Origin: Cyclina sinensis
Lineage: Eukaryota; Mollusca; Bivalvia; Venerida; Veneridae
Assembly: GCA_012932295.1 (NCBI GenBank)
Contig: JAAONU010000019.1
Coordinates: 18,175,908 to 18,239,907, forward strand
DNA: 64,000 nt
Direction of reading: 5' to 3'
Below are positions 38,831 through 52,194 of this stretch, piece by piece (the first letter of the stretch is position 1; each line of letters opens with the position of its first letter). Under the pieces are notes generated by a model, which was not told where the DNA came from, made no database searches, and saw only the letters and a program-made list of their open reading frames with translations. The position numbers and the translations under genes were made by a program.

Positions 38831-41800
38831 GGCTTCCACACACTTACAGAGATTGTATGACCTACACTGCAGACCACATAGGTGCCTCCAAACTTTGACA
38901 GACTGTAACTTTTAGACAACAATTCAATATATCATTGGGAAGACTTTCATGAACATTCAGGAATATACTTACCAAGTCACGCCTAAAACATTGCATTAAT
39001 GTAACAAGGAATGCCAAAATATGTCCATGAAAGATGACATTTTGAGCACTAAAACAGGCTTTTAAGTCTGTAATGATAATGTATGCAGTTTTTTTGTGTG
39101 TGCCAGATACTATTAAGTATCAATTAATATTACAAATAGATACTCCATTTTAAAGATGTTAGAAGGAGGCAGAATCTGTATACAATTTTTGTGATTTATG
39201 TATATAGCAATTCAAACATCTTGTCAATGGAGGCAAAAATATTCAATTTGATAAATTCTATTCAGTATGATCACAAATGACTGTATACTAGACGAAACCA
39301 AAGAATCAGATGACGCGATAACGCCACATCTGTAACAAAAGCAACGAAAGAAATAAACTATCTATTGAGAATTTATCAATCTTCTTCATCAGCCAGCCAC
39401 AGGAAATATCAAATTTCTTCAATACAAAATGATTTCTACTCGATATTAACATAAACATTATTTATATTCAAAATAAAAATTGATAGTGATCAATTCTTAA
39501 GCGTCTAAATGATGGATTTTTAATACCCAGTGATCTTACTGCTCTTTCATGGGAAGGGAGGCTGACTTGTGGATGTTGCGCGTGATTGAAAATAGATAAT
39601 CATTTGTAGAGTTAAACATCCCAAACTTCATTTACTAAGTATTTATCTATCTTATTTATTTGAAATATTTGATAAAATATTGAGCAGTTTGGTAGCAAAT
39701 AGGTTATGGTAGATAACAGACACCTGCTGGGGTATACCTACCAGATTTTGATGAAATTTTATAACAAGGCATACTGCATAGAAAGGATCTGACAAGGGAT
39801 AGAAGAATTAAAGTTTTAAACATTTGTTTCAAAAAAAGGTAAACAGGTAAATATTTGAAGACCCTTTCCTGATTTAATGTGATGTTTATAATATAATCAT
39901 CTTTTTGTGAATAGCACTTTCAACCTGGTAAGTTCTTTTTACAAACTTGGGCACTAATAAATATTCCTGGGAGACAATAGTGGCAGTAAAGAAATATGTT
40001 AGGAAATAAGTGCTGACAGTTTCAATATGACCTATCTGTAACACAGAACCTTATCTGTTGTGTACTAATGTTAACAAGTTCACTGAACCAGTACTTTCAC
40101 CATTTTCTTAACAAGAGGTCCTTAAACAATTGACAAGTGCTCATAAATTAATCGTCCTGTTGTAAGTTGTTAAACTTTATACATAATTAGACAATTCAGT
40201 CTTCACTGAAAGACTAGTAGCAAACTTTGTTGAGCTTAAGCTCAAAGGGAGCTTAAAAAGCTTAGCTTTCACTCTGTCACAATACAAGTGAAATTTGCAA
40301 GTCAAAAACAAAATATGTGGCAAGTAACAGTTCAAAAAAAAAAAAAATAAGATTGGTGAAAACTTCTTAGCAGACAAAAAATAAAAGCAGCTCCCAAAGG
40401 ACAGAATGCCCACATGCAATGTTAGTCCACATCTACATGTTAAATTTGGTCATTGTGTGCAGTAGGTAAAATCTGCAGGTTTTTTTTTTTCGCTTAAAAC
40501 TTCAAATTCAAAAGGTTTTATCTGTTTTTTTTTTTACTTAATTTTACTTAATCTACATTATGACAACCACAACAAATAAAACTCACATGAAAAATCACTC
40601 AAACTTTAAATATGGGGGTGAAGATGACATACAAGGTCTTTTTGCATTAAACTGAATGTGTGCATTCTTTTCCCGGAATACACGCAAACCTTGCAAATCT
40701 CAACCCCTCCTCAGTGCCTCATAGATCTAAACAAAATTTCAAATTTAAAGAAATGTAGAGATTCAGATTTCTCTAAACTATAAACAAATATTTTTTCTAT
40801 TAATTCCTTACAGAAATGACACTGTCATGGTTAAATCTATACTTATTACATGTAATGATATTCATTTTAAAGTGTTACTAACTTAGAGTTAGTAATTACT
40901 TTGCAAAGGTTTGGTTATAGTTTAAAGTGCAGATTCATTTAACATCGATTGGGAAAGAAATTCTTGCAACTTAGCTAGACTGCTTTTGGGTTCAAACCAA
41001 TTCTTGTGCTGAAAGTCTGCAACTTGCAATATCATTAAAGACCTCCATCTCAGCTCGTAGGATTCATACCAACGACCCACAGATCAGAAGTCAGCTGTTC
41101 TATCCCTTTACCATTGTCATCCACTGATTTTCCGAAGTTCAAAAATAAAAGCTATAATCTTTGGCTCCAGAAGAAATTCTGAATACCTCTTTCTATTGAT
41201 TATATGTATGATAAGCCTCAGTTAGGCTTTTTCTCTTCTATTCATTTACATCAACAAGGTTTTCACAATAATCAGGAACAAAGAAAGAACGCAAGCAAAA
41301 TAGATTCTTCTAATTTCTTTCCTCATAATTTGTTTGACGTGTAATGATCGTTTCTTATTTATCTATACCCAAGTTTGACAGCTTGGTAACTGCCAAAATT
41401 CTCCGGCTGTGTTTTATGTTTGGCAATGACTGATCACCTAATATTGCTTGATTTTGTTCAAGTTGCAATCACATTTACATGGGAACGCGATCCCAATGTC
41501 ACTTTCAAGAGATATGATCGACTGATAAGCTTTTCCCATAATAATGCCGGCAGTAAATATAATACACTTCAACGATTGGTTGATTGGCGTAGCAGACTTA
41601 GAAATAATTACAGACGCTGAAAACTGATGGGTACCAATAAACGATATGTTTTCAATTATCAAAACTGTTTTGTAGGGATATTTCTAAAGATTTTATAGGA
41701 ATATACGAGAATAATCAGTAATCTTAGATCCAAGGATGAAGTCGTTAAATATATGTGACACCCTGCTTCAAGAGAATTTATTTTTTAGTGGTTTGTAGAC

Positions 41801-44464
41801 AAAGAAATGTATATAAAATTTAAAGAAGAGATCAATCCTCTAAAAAGATTTCTTTATTTATTTTTTTTATTTCATCCCCATATACATCATATTGTTTTAA
41901 TTTTTTTTCTAGACTACACACTCAGTTAAAGTCTTGAAAAGGAATAGTTATATATGATATTGGTTTACAGTGAAACCTGTGAAAACAGACCACTGCTATA
42001 TTCTGTTTTATATCTGCTGTAGAGGAGTACAGACAAGTCTTTCTAGCTGGCAAACATATGACTGCACTGTCCAGAAAGTGTACCCTGGACTTGAACAAAC
42101 AACTGCCTCCCCCCTCCCCACTTGCAATTAGTTACTTTCACTACTGTAGCTGGGTACAGGTATATGGTGATAAATCCAATGAGCTACCTGTGCTGGTGAC
42201 AACAATAAAGTAACAGTATCACTTATACTGGTCATGAGACACTGGCATATATATTGACTGTCTCTGAAATCAGTTTTGAAATGTTTTACAAAGACAGCAC
42301 TTGATGCTGCCTCAGTATAATTTGATGCCAAAGTCAAAATGATTCACTTAAATTAAATTAGTAAGAAACTTGTATGCATAAAAGTTGAACCATGTGTTTC
42401 AGATAACCAATGAAAGAATGCAACCAATTGGAAAATGAAAATGGCATCAAGTCCATTATGTCTCCAGAGAGCCAGGTTCAATTTCCAGCAATCATTCCAA
42501 GGTTCAGATAGTTTACAATTTCACTGTATTCTCAAGTACTTATTTTCTTTCGAGATAAACTTCTGCAGTGCTACAGATAATTAAAATGAAAAAAATAAGA
42601 TGAAAAGATTTCACAGATCAAAAACTTGTAATTTGCTATGAAAACAATGTTGCCTTTGTTCTTACATAGCATTTAAATCTGGGTTTGGATACCTTCTGTC
42701 TTTTAGGTAGACACTGAGACCTGCTTATCTGCAGGTCCATAGACACCTGTCTAGTTTAGTTCAATTGTGCAGATTTTCATAACTGAGCATTAATCATTCT
42801 AAAGACACCACCCATGATGGAACAAATCAATTAACCGAGAAAGAGCCATGCAAAAACTTTCATTTTCCAGTAGTCCACATTTACTGAAAGCTGGTTGGAA
42901 CAAACCATGATTCGGCAGAGTATCATACCCCTAAATACTTCCACTATGATTTTTTAAGAATCAAACCATATAATTTATCTTTGGATTATGTCTTCAACAA
43001 AGACACTGAGTAGCAGGGCAACTCCGTAACAATGATCATGCATTCTTATAAATGCTACTAATAAAGTTTTATATCATCGAAGATCAGCAAAATGATGGAA
43101 GACTGCTATAAAATAAACAACAGACACATGGTTATACAAAGAGTCAAGTTGAGGTATACACTCCATGCTTGAATATATATACATGATTGAAAACTGTTTC
43201 TATCATTTCTATGACCACTCCTCAATTCATTCTTTCCTTCCAGAGACTATTGATATTAATCTATATATTATATATGGAATATCAAGCTGGAGTAAAGATT
43301 CTGTAAGCTGTAGAGTGTATATGATTGATTATTTGCAAGGCAACATATGTTGTCTATCCATTCTAAACTCAATAAATCAGATTTGCCCATTGGAAACAAC
43401 AGCTGTGGCCATCAGTTTAAAATCAATCTATATATACATGTAATCTATTATTTGCAAAAGAAATAAAGAATACTGAAGGGAGGTAACTCTGTACATGTTT
43501 CTACATCAGACAATTTCAGATGTTAAACTCAGGTCACTGATGATTATAAATTAGAGATGGTAATAGTAACTGATTTTACTAACCGGCTTACTGTTTATTC
43601 TGACAAACAGTTAACCAGAAGAAAAAGCCACTAGTACAATCATGATGTTTCCCACTGATGATTAACATAGTAATTGCGGTCAGTTATAGGACAATTACTT
43701 TCAAGCCTGTGCCTTGAATTAACCATTTATATAACTTACATATTGGTGGACTTGTAATAATCAAGTGAATATTCAAGGTAAAGTTATTAGGCAATCTCCT
43801 CTCACTTCAAGCCAGCCCTTTAATATTTTATTGTTTTCATTGCAATCAGATTATGTTAAAAAGTTATTTAATTGGAATGCGGCTAATACTGTGTGAGGCT
43901 GCGTGCATTAAAGCATACCATTTAAAATGTTAGTGTTTGACCCAAAAGTTAGTATATTAAAACAGATGAAATGATTGGCGCATTTCTTTGATGTTCAAAA
44001 AAGACAACTTCAGAAGTTATACCCCTGCAACCAAAGTTATTGGCATGGGCAATTAACGCATGGTCAGCACTTATCAATATATGAAAATGTGTCAAAATGA
44101 CAAAGAATTCTAAGCGAACTGTCACACCTGCATTGTTTACACAATTAACATAAACACTGATTGGCAGCAGTCTGCAACACTTTTGCTGGAATGATTAACG
44201 CAAAAAATAGAGGTTTTGATGTTTTAGAAATTTTTCGAATAATTGGTTAGTGAAGTTTGTGACCTAAAAATTGGACGTTTGAATGGTTAACTGGTTAACT
44301 GTTGTCATCTCTATTACAAACCCATACCCCTTTAAAAAGAATAAGCATCTCAATGCTGTGAGATATCTCCTTTAATTTACACAATTACGTACCACTCTGA
44401 GAAAGTTCTTCAGCTTAGAAAAAGTTACTCTTCAAATCCTGTATTCTGCTACTAACCTGGGCTA

Positions 44465-45140
44465 TAAGGTGACCAACCCAGAGGGCAATTAGGTGTCCAA
44501 TCAGGAGGGCAATAAGGTGACCAACGAGGAGGGCACTAAGGCCACCAACCTTTAGGGCACTATAAGGTGACTAACCAGGAGGGAATAAGGTGACCAACCA
44601 GGAGGGCACTAAGGCCACCAACCTTTAGTGCACTATAAGGTGACCAACCAGGAGGGCAATAAGTTTACCAACCAGGAAAGCAATAAGCTGACCAACCAGG
44701 AGGGCAAGAAGTTGACCAACCAGGAGAGCAAGAAGTTGACCAACCAGGAGGGCAAGAAGTTGACCAACCAGGAGGGCAATAAGGCGACCAAACAGGAGAG
44801 CAATAAGCTGACCAACCAGGAGGGCAAGAAGTCGACCAACCAAGAAGGCATTAAGGTGACCAACCAAGAAAGCAATAAGGTGACCAACCAGGAGGGCAAT
44901 AAGGCGACCAACTAGGAGGGCAATAAATCGACCTCTCAGGAAAGCACTAAGGCGACTAACCAGGAGGGCAAGAAGTCGACCAACCAGGAAGGCATTAAGG
45001 TGACCAACCAAGAAAGCAATTAGGTGACCAACCAAGAGGGCAACAAGGTGACCAACCAGGAGGGCAATAACACGACCACCCAGGAGGGCAAGAAGTTGAC
45101 CAACCAGGAGTGCACTAAAGTGACCAACAAGGAGAGCTTA
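44465..45140. repeat. 24-bp minisatellite, about 28 copies
   Basis: The unit GACCAACCAGGAGGGCAATA plus AGGT repeats every 24 bp. The period is a multiple of three, so both strands stay open: plus reads TNQEGNKV-like octads and minus reads LVGHLIAL-like octads (136 codons, 44625-45035). No start context, splice signal or family match supports a protein. Variation (AATAAGGT, AAGAAGTT, AATAAGCT) is patchy, as in unequal crossover. Confidence 0.95.
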
Positions 45141-47013
45141 TAAGGCTATTCTTTAACTACAGTGTGGCAGCTTATCAACTGGCTGTGTCAGGGCAAATGC
45201 CTGAAATGGTTTTCTAACTATCAACTCTGCCTTAACCAGTAGGCAAAAGAATGAATTTCTATGTAAACCATTATTTTTTTCTTTTAAGACCTATAATAAG
45301 TTACTTATGTATAAACCAATCAATCAACTGAATCATCAAGCCATCAACTGACCAATCAAATGACCCATTCATCCAATCAATCAATAAGATGAATACTGAC
45401 CATTCTAGAGCAAAACATCACAAACACAAGCAACTGGTCCACATTTTACATAAGAATTGCAGTAATAAAGGCATAGTTTGCAGGAATGCAACAAGCAAAT
45501 TAAGTTGTGATCAGTTTTATCAATGGCATCTTTGGAATAAACAGACATTTATATTTCCAGCAACAAAGCAGAACATCAATCCTCAAGCAGAACCATTAAA
45601 ACAAGAAAACTAATTCCTCCCTGATAATCTGATTTAAAAGCACACATGAATTGCCCCGCCCACAAACGGTCATAAAAATCAGAAAAGCCTTCAGATACCA
45701 GTGAGTTTCAATAAGACACAAGTTCTTAACCTTGATCAAAGAATCATGTATAGCAAAGTATCCAGAGTTAATGGGTTTTATAATCAGCGCTAATATTTGT
45801 CATAATTAATAACTCTATCATGGAGCGATGACTTTTTTTTGCAAATGTTTGGTCTTAATTAAGGTTTGATCATTCATCTGAAGAGTTTGTTGTTAAAAGA
45901 GTAAGTTACTGAAGATAACTACAGATTCCTGGGTTAATACAGTTTAAAGCTTTGTCAAAGAGAGAGCTTATAGCTTTCATTAAAGAAATATTGGTAGTAA
46001 CGGTTTTTATTTCTTATATTATTTTTTGGCATTTTACTCACACTGAATAACACCGTGCTTCTGAAATAACTTCTTTTTATAAGTAGCCAGAACTGCAGTG
46101 ATTTCAATAAATAAAAAATGCTCAAATATTCTTAAGAACCTGTTCATATCTTGTCAAAACTTATAATGTATGGTAAACAAACTCTTTGAGGCTCTTCGAC
46201 TGCCATGGGAGGTTCCTCAATGCTTGTCACGAATGCAGTCAACTTTGTTAGAAAATAGGTTCTATCAATATATTTAAACTTATCAAAATTTTGTATTACA
46301 TCCAAATAAACTTATTTAAATTCTATATAACATCCAAGAACTTCTTCAAAGAGACTTTTACTAATTTCTCTTGATATCTGCTTCCTCGAGGTTCAAACTA
46401 GTTACTTGCACTGGAAGTGTAGAATGTTGGTGAAAAGTTACTAGAGACTGACCCCGAGCTCACTGGAGATTCTACCCCTCAACCCCTGATTTACTAATAA
46501 TGCAATGATCATACAAAATCTTGTAATGGCTAAAACAGCTGATCATTTTATTATAAGAAATGACTTTATTTAAGAAACCACACATTTCAAAGATACACAT
46601 GTACCTTGTGCACAGGGTCTTCAAGTTTTGAAGTGAAAGTTCTATAATGCCACTTCAGACTCATTTGTTTTCTTTCTTCTAAGACAATTTTCCAGTTTAA
46701 AGTCATCAATAAAATACAAAGTAGCAAGGGTATGTTCTCCTGGAACTCATAAATTACCCCTGTCACAGTGAGAAAATAATTTGCAAGTCAGCACAGGGGT
46801 TATCTGGAACTCTGGTGCAAACTTGACAAAACAAAAGACGGTTCCAGAGTCTAACATTTCTAGTGCCACATAATTATATGGTATTAACAGATAATGTACT
46901 ATGACCATACAATGAACAGATATATAAGAAGCTCCTTTCCAAATTGCTGGCTTTCTGGCAGAGATGTTATAAAAAGACTGTGAACTTAAGGCTTTATAAA
47001 GGGAAATATTTAA

Positions 47014-48478
47014 TAGGGCTGCTGCGAGTATCCAAGTACTCCGATAACGGATACTGTGGTATCATTTAATTTCGCTGGCACGAAACTTCGCGCAAACGCC
47101 AAAAATGACTATTTCGCGTGGACGTAATTTCGCGCAAATTCATTTTTTTTGTATAATAAAAGTTGTCACATACACTGTCAATGTTCTAATCAGTCTTGAC
47201 CACCCTTTCTACAGTATCTTCTGTTTATTTGATTGAGCGAGCTAGCCATGTGTAAAAAATAGCACCCTTTGTTCATCAATTATCATATCATTGTTTATTC
47301 CGTTCTGTTAAGTTGCTTGTGTCATTTGCTGAACAATTAACGGATATAATTGACCGCTGTTTGTCTCAACTACGCATTCCAGTTATACAAAGTGTCACTT
47401 AATTTAAGTTCTTTGACAAAATAAATAATTTAAATTTATAGACGTGTTTTTACGTCTCCTCGTAAAAAAATGAATGCTGGAACTGTATGAGATGACAACA
47501 ACATTAACTGAAATGCCCGACTTGCATATAAAGACATACTTCTACGGTGATTTATTTGCAGTTGGATTCATGTTCCAACGAAATACTATTCACTTAAATT
47601 CTGCGTTATCTATTAAAACTTGTTTTGACTCAACCAGCTGCACTGAGACATGTACGTGTTCGAAGTAATGTACCATGTGTTTAATATTCGGATAGTAAGT
47701 ATATTCGGATACGTACTTGAAATAGCCTTTTATGGCAAAGTTTAGCTTAGGGTTTAAATTCGCGAAAATTAACCCTAAGTGAAATAAAATGATACCACAG
47801 TAATCACAAATCCGACCAGAAAATCGAGTACAAATATTCCTCACTGCTGAAATTGGTGGATCGCGATTTTTTTTTTTTTTTACTCTGAAACATGTAGTTT
47901 TTCACTAAATCAGCTGCAAAGTGAATTTAAACAATGATTTGCACATGATGTGTTATGAGCACTAAACGGCTGTCACCCTGAAGTAAACAATGATCTTATT
48001 GCAGAGCTTCAGTGGTGTAAGATCTGAATACAATTGTCATCGAAACATTCTCGGTTTAAATTACTTGCATAACCAAAAAACTATACTTATTTTTAAATAA
48101 TCAAATTACTTAATCTATCAAAGAAATCGAACATTATCATTAATTACGTCATTCCGAATTGGAATGTACTGAATCAGTCGTAGCTCTGCTAATTAACGTC
48201 ATTTGTTTCTCTGTAAAAATGGCAGATTGCAACAAAAATTTGGCCTACAAAAATGATACATCTGTGTTTACATGTCTGGGATTGTATGACCTACTGCATA
48301 CAATCTGGACAGTTAACAATAAAACTGTCATAACTTTGAAATATTTTTTGCTGTTTTAACTGGATGCTTTTATCATTATGCTTTTATTAACTAGTTATTT
48401 GTGGTTCAATTTGTGAATCGTAACTCATGAATCGCAGAACAGATCGGATCGCCACTTGCCCAATGATCTACAGCCCTG
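47014..48478. mobile_element. Probable hAT-like element containing the nested TIR element
   Basis: The left end reads TAGGGCTGCTGCGAGTATCC and the right end CTACAGCCCTG, giving TAGGGCTG against CAGGGCTG termini of the kind seen in animal hAT elements. The 8 bp flanking on each side, ATATTTAA (47006-47013) and ATAATTAA (48479-48486), agree at 7 of 8 positions, the length of a hAT target duplication. The TIR element begins only 38 bp inside. Interior GATCGCGATTT and GAATCGTAACTCATGAATCG blocks are of unknown role. There is no transposase. Confidence 0.55.
47052..47802. mobile_element. Non-autonomous TIR DNA element, about 750 bp
   Basis: The left end TACTGTGGTATCATTTAATT and the reverse complement of the right end TACTGTGGTATCATTTTATT agree over about 20 bp with one difference. 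Both are bounded by TA. Next to the left end are short CGCG-containing subrepeats (TTCGCGCAAA, TTCGCGTGG). No transposase is visible; the 47474-47668 frame has no family likeness. I recall similar ends in molluscan MITEs. Confidence 0.82.
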
Positions 48479-49263
48479 ATAATTAAAGGGAAATAATTTG
48501 ACTTTGTGTTCTTGCTCCAGCAAACTGCCTCCATTGAACTACAAAATTTAGTTGGACTGCTGTAAAATCGGAAGACGACCTGAAGAAAAATTTAGTTACA
48601 ATTTACTTGAATTCTAAAATTAATTTACTTTGCATCTCTTGCAGCATTTTAAATTTGAAAACAACCCTTCTGATGAATATTTTATAAATATTTTTGAGTA
48701 AAAACTGAGATGGAAACTTTATATGAAACACCCCTGTTCAGCACTTGCTTTTCCAGAAACCATTTAATGATCTTGTAGAGCCATCAGAAGTTTGTGATCA
48801 TTAAGTCTGCCACTCTATAGGTAACATGGCACTTAAAATATGGAAAACCAATCTGAAAACATGAGAGTTCCTTCCAGCCCTTGATGGATGCAGTTTGGTT
48901 TTAAAACCATCAACAATACAGAGACAAGTCACAAATATTTTAATAATTTCTATAGCTTTCAGAAAGATTCACTGTCTCCACAATTTCATAAAAGGTTCTA
49001 CGACGTTGTAATATATTTAGCTTCTTTTATAAATAACACCAAGAAAAAATATATAAGTGCTTTGAAAAACTTCATACATCCTTATAAGCAACAATGACAT
49101 TTTTGAAAAAAAAAATAGAAAAATAATAAATAAATAAATTAAAAAAAAATAAAGTAAAGTAAGAATTTTTTTAAAATAAAACTGAAAGGAAGAAATGCAG
49201 CACCAATATTAGGCTAACTTTAAATGATGTCAAAACAAGCACTACCTTCAAATGAACGCCATG

Positions 49264-49311
49264 ACCCCCCCATCCCCCCACCCAAACAAACAAACAGACA
49301 GACAGACAGAC
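49264..49311. repeat. Compound C-rich / (AAAC)n / (GACA)n simple repeat
   Basis: A C-run (CCCCCCATCCCCCCACCC) passes into AAACAAACAAAC and then GACAGACAGACAGAC. It lies about 100 bp from the left end of the mariner remnant. Confidence 0.9.
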
Positions 49312-49407
49312 CAAAAACAGTTTGCTCCCTCAGGAGGTATAAAAATGCTAAAATAACTTATAATTCCTTAACCAAGTCACACTGGCATTTTTTATGGCAA
49401 AGGGAGG

Positions 49408-50356
49408 TACGAGGGTCATCCAGAAATGAATGAGAGTTGCTTAATTACGTAAAAATTACAAGTGTTACTTACAACTCTTCATAGTATAATCTCATAATAT
49501 AATCTCCTGCTGATGCAATGGTTGACTCCCATGTTTTTGGCAGATCCCGAACTCCCTTTGCTAGGCAACCTTTGCTGATGTCCCTAACGACTGCGTTAAC
49601 GGCGACATATAGTTCATTCATCAAATCGTCATATCGGACTCCTCGTAGTGGTTCTTTAAGTTTTGGAAACAGGTCGTAGTCGGGAGGACTTAAGTCTGGC
49701 GAATATGGCAGGTGTTTAAGAACTTCCCAGTGGTACCGCTCGACACGTCCCTATTAACAACGGAGTTGTGTGGCATGGCGTTATCATGCAAAATTAATGG
49801 CGTCAATGTAGAATTTCTGGTCATTTGCAGCGTATTGCTGGTAGAAGAATTTTAGTCAAATACCACTCATAGTACTCTTTATTAACCGTACTCCCATGTG
49901 GACCTCTGTGTGTTGTCAAAATGCCATTAATATCGAAAGCAAAGATCATTAACATCTTTGGACAGTTCATACTGCAGCGATATTTCACGGGTCTTGGCGA
50001 GTTTGGAGTATGCCATTCAGAGCTTTGGCGTTTCAATTCTGGCTCAAATGACCGGATCCATGTTTAGTTGATAGCAACCACTCTATCCAGCATCATTTCA
50101 CCTTCCTCTGAATATCTATTCAACAATTCAGTGCAAATTTGAACACGTTTTTCTTTTTTAGTTTTCGAGAGTGCGTGCGGCACCCAGCGTGCGGCGATCT
50201 TTCTCATGTCTAAATTCTGCTTCAGAATAATACTTATACCCATTTCATAAGCAATTTCCTTGCATGTAAATCGTCTATAAGAGTTGAGAGAGTTGAGCAA
50301 CAATTTCAGCGTCTGTAACTATCACTATCAACTATCATTTCCGGATGACCCTCGTA
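49408..50356 (-). mobile_element. Decayed mariner-family transposon with terminal inverted repeats
   Basis: TACGAGGGTCATCC at 49408 and its reverse complement ending at 50356 form about 21-bp terminal repeats (through GAAATG) with one mismatch, bounded by TA as mariner insertions are. The interior, on the minus strand, encodes a mariner-type transposase in pieces. The total of about 0.95 kb is shorter than the usual 1.3 kb, so the N-terminal DNA-binding part is at least partly deleted. The remnant cannot be active. Confidence 0.93.
49500..50303 (-). pseudogene. Mariner transposase pseudogene
   Basis: In transcript order the remnant reads FTCKEIAYEMGIS, NLDMRKIAARWVPHAL and KEKRVQICTELLNRY, then VVAIN-stop-TWIRSFEPELK. 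The family's catalytic DET is here N, stop, T. It continues PKMLMIFAFDINGI and HRGPHGSTVNKEYYEWYL, then in another frame PLILHDNAMPHNSVV, and again PYSPDLSPPDYDLFPKLKEP. At least one in-frame stop, one or more frameshifts and a missing N-terminal region are visible. HDNA-x-PH and YSPDLSP are diagnostic of mariner (DDxD) transposases. Open frames at 50064-50303 and 49821-50036 are its two largest pieces. Confidence 0.92.
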
Positions 50357-52194
50357 ATAGGAGTGGATTTTTTTTTCATTTGATTACCAATAAAGCAAAA
50401 GATAAGAACACTTTTAAAACTAAGTTATTGGTTAAATCTTTTTTCATCTTATCTTTGGGAAAGTCAATGTAACATCATTTGTGTAAAAAAATGTTCTTTG
50501 TCAAAATTATGGGCCTCTTTCCAAAACAATCTTTACTTTTATCATTATCTCACAAAGCCACAGAAGGGGCCTCATATCAAGTACATAAAAAAATAAACCA
50601 GTCAAAGCTCTTAGGCCATTAATCATTACTTACATCTCTTTTTTTCTGTTTGACAAAGCAGGAAATATGTGAAACAACTTCTCTGCTAATCTATCTTAAA
50701 ATCAAAAACACACAAAATCTCAAACGAATCAATTATGTGGCATATTTTTCAATACAAAATATACTTGTTGATAATGCAATGTTCCTATTACCTATAACAG
50801 ATCCTATAATTTCAATTAGTGGCAAACAAGACTTAATTTCTTGAGAAAAACATGAAATGTTTTTACCCCGCCTACTGATTTCAAAGTGATTTTTTACTGG
50901 CACTACACCACAGGGGTTTGATTTGATTGTACCTAGAATAGTGAAGTGTCTTTGTCTAATGCCTAGATGAACTTAACTGGCAAATTAAGCATATATATAT
51001 GATCATGTCTGCAAGGATATCATAGAAAATAAAACTGTGTGTTCTTTAGACAGTTTATTTACTTCCTTGTAAAATGCAGAATGTATTTTGTTGTCTACTG
51101 CCCTTGACCTTAAGCCTTCATTCTCCTGTACCCACTGAAAAGACCATGCATTGCCTTTTTTTCATGTTGCATGAGAAATATAAAAACATTGCAAAAACAC
51201 CTGTTTATCCCTCATGAACAATTACAATGTACCAAGCACTGTCGTTATTTCTAATCACACAAATAAATCTGTGTTTTTTTTACTTCTTTTTTTCTGATCT
51301 GATTTATACAGCAAGGAAGGGTAGTGATAAGGTTCACCTTGAAAAAAGGGGACCAGGAAATGCCTAGAATACACCACATTTCCTACAAGGCACTGTCAAT
51401 TATTCAGAGCATATGATTTTTGCAAATACCTTCCAATCAAACACTTGCATCAAATTGTGCTTGATTTATGAGCTCTGTCATGGACTGGTACCATTTTTCA
51501 GCTGCAAATTATGGAACAGTTCTAGAACAACAAATAATGATAGCTAAGCATGATAATGTCACCCTTACTGATAAAGATTTACGTTTTCTGAATTAATTGT
51601 AACTGCAAAAATATTTTTCAAATCATCAGCAGCAAGGACACTGTCATATCAAAATGTACCAATGACTGCCTTGTTTATCACAAATGCACTGGGATTTTTT
51701 TCTATGACAGCTGACAAAAGAAAATATTTCAATAAAATACAGCAGAAAACATGTGGAAATGAATGAAAAATGAAGACACTATCTACAAGATGCATGAAGG
51801 AAATTTTCTATGAAATGAGGTCTGGAAGGATTCTTTTTTTCTCTCTAAAAGCAGCATAGAATGTTTAAATATACAGAAGCCTGGAGTTCCTGGGTTCAAG
51901 TATCAAATTCTTTTCAAACTCAACAGTGGGTCTAAACTGCAGAAACTGGTAAAGTTTAAGTGTGATACAGAAGTGTATGATGTCACAGCAGACACCACTC
52001 AAGTTGCATCCTTCTTGACAATGCCTTGTTTGTCTGAATTCTGTTGTGGGGATTGCTGGGCAAAGACACCTGATGTCTAACACCTGATGCCCGTAGTTGC
52101 TCTTGTCCTTGTAACCATCATTGCTGCAAATTTGTTAAGTAACTGCATACTAATGCTGGCTGCCTCTGAGAAGCTGACTGGTTCCAATTTACAC

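Noticed and set aside
41420..41662. Overlapping frames on both strands near 41.5 kb
   Set aside because: Mutual shadows in a short stop-poor patch; no domain, no splice context.
44625..45035. 136-codon minus-strand leucine-rich frame resembling a membrane protein
   Set aside because: It is pure 24-bp repeat; hydrophobicity follows from the unit. No exon signals were found.
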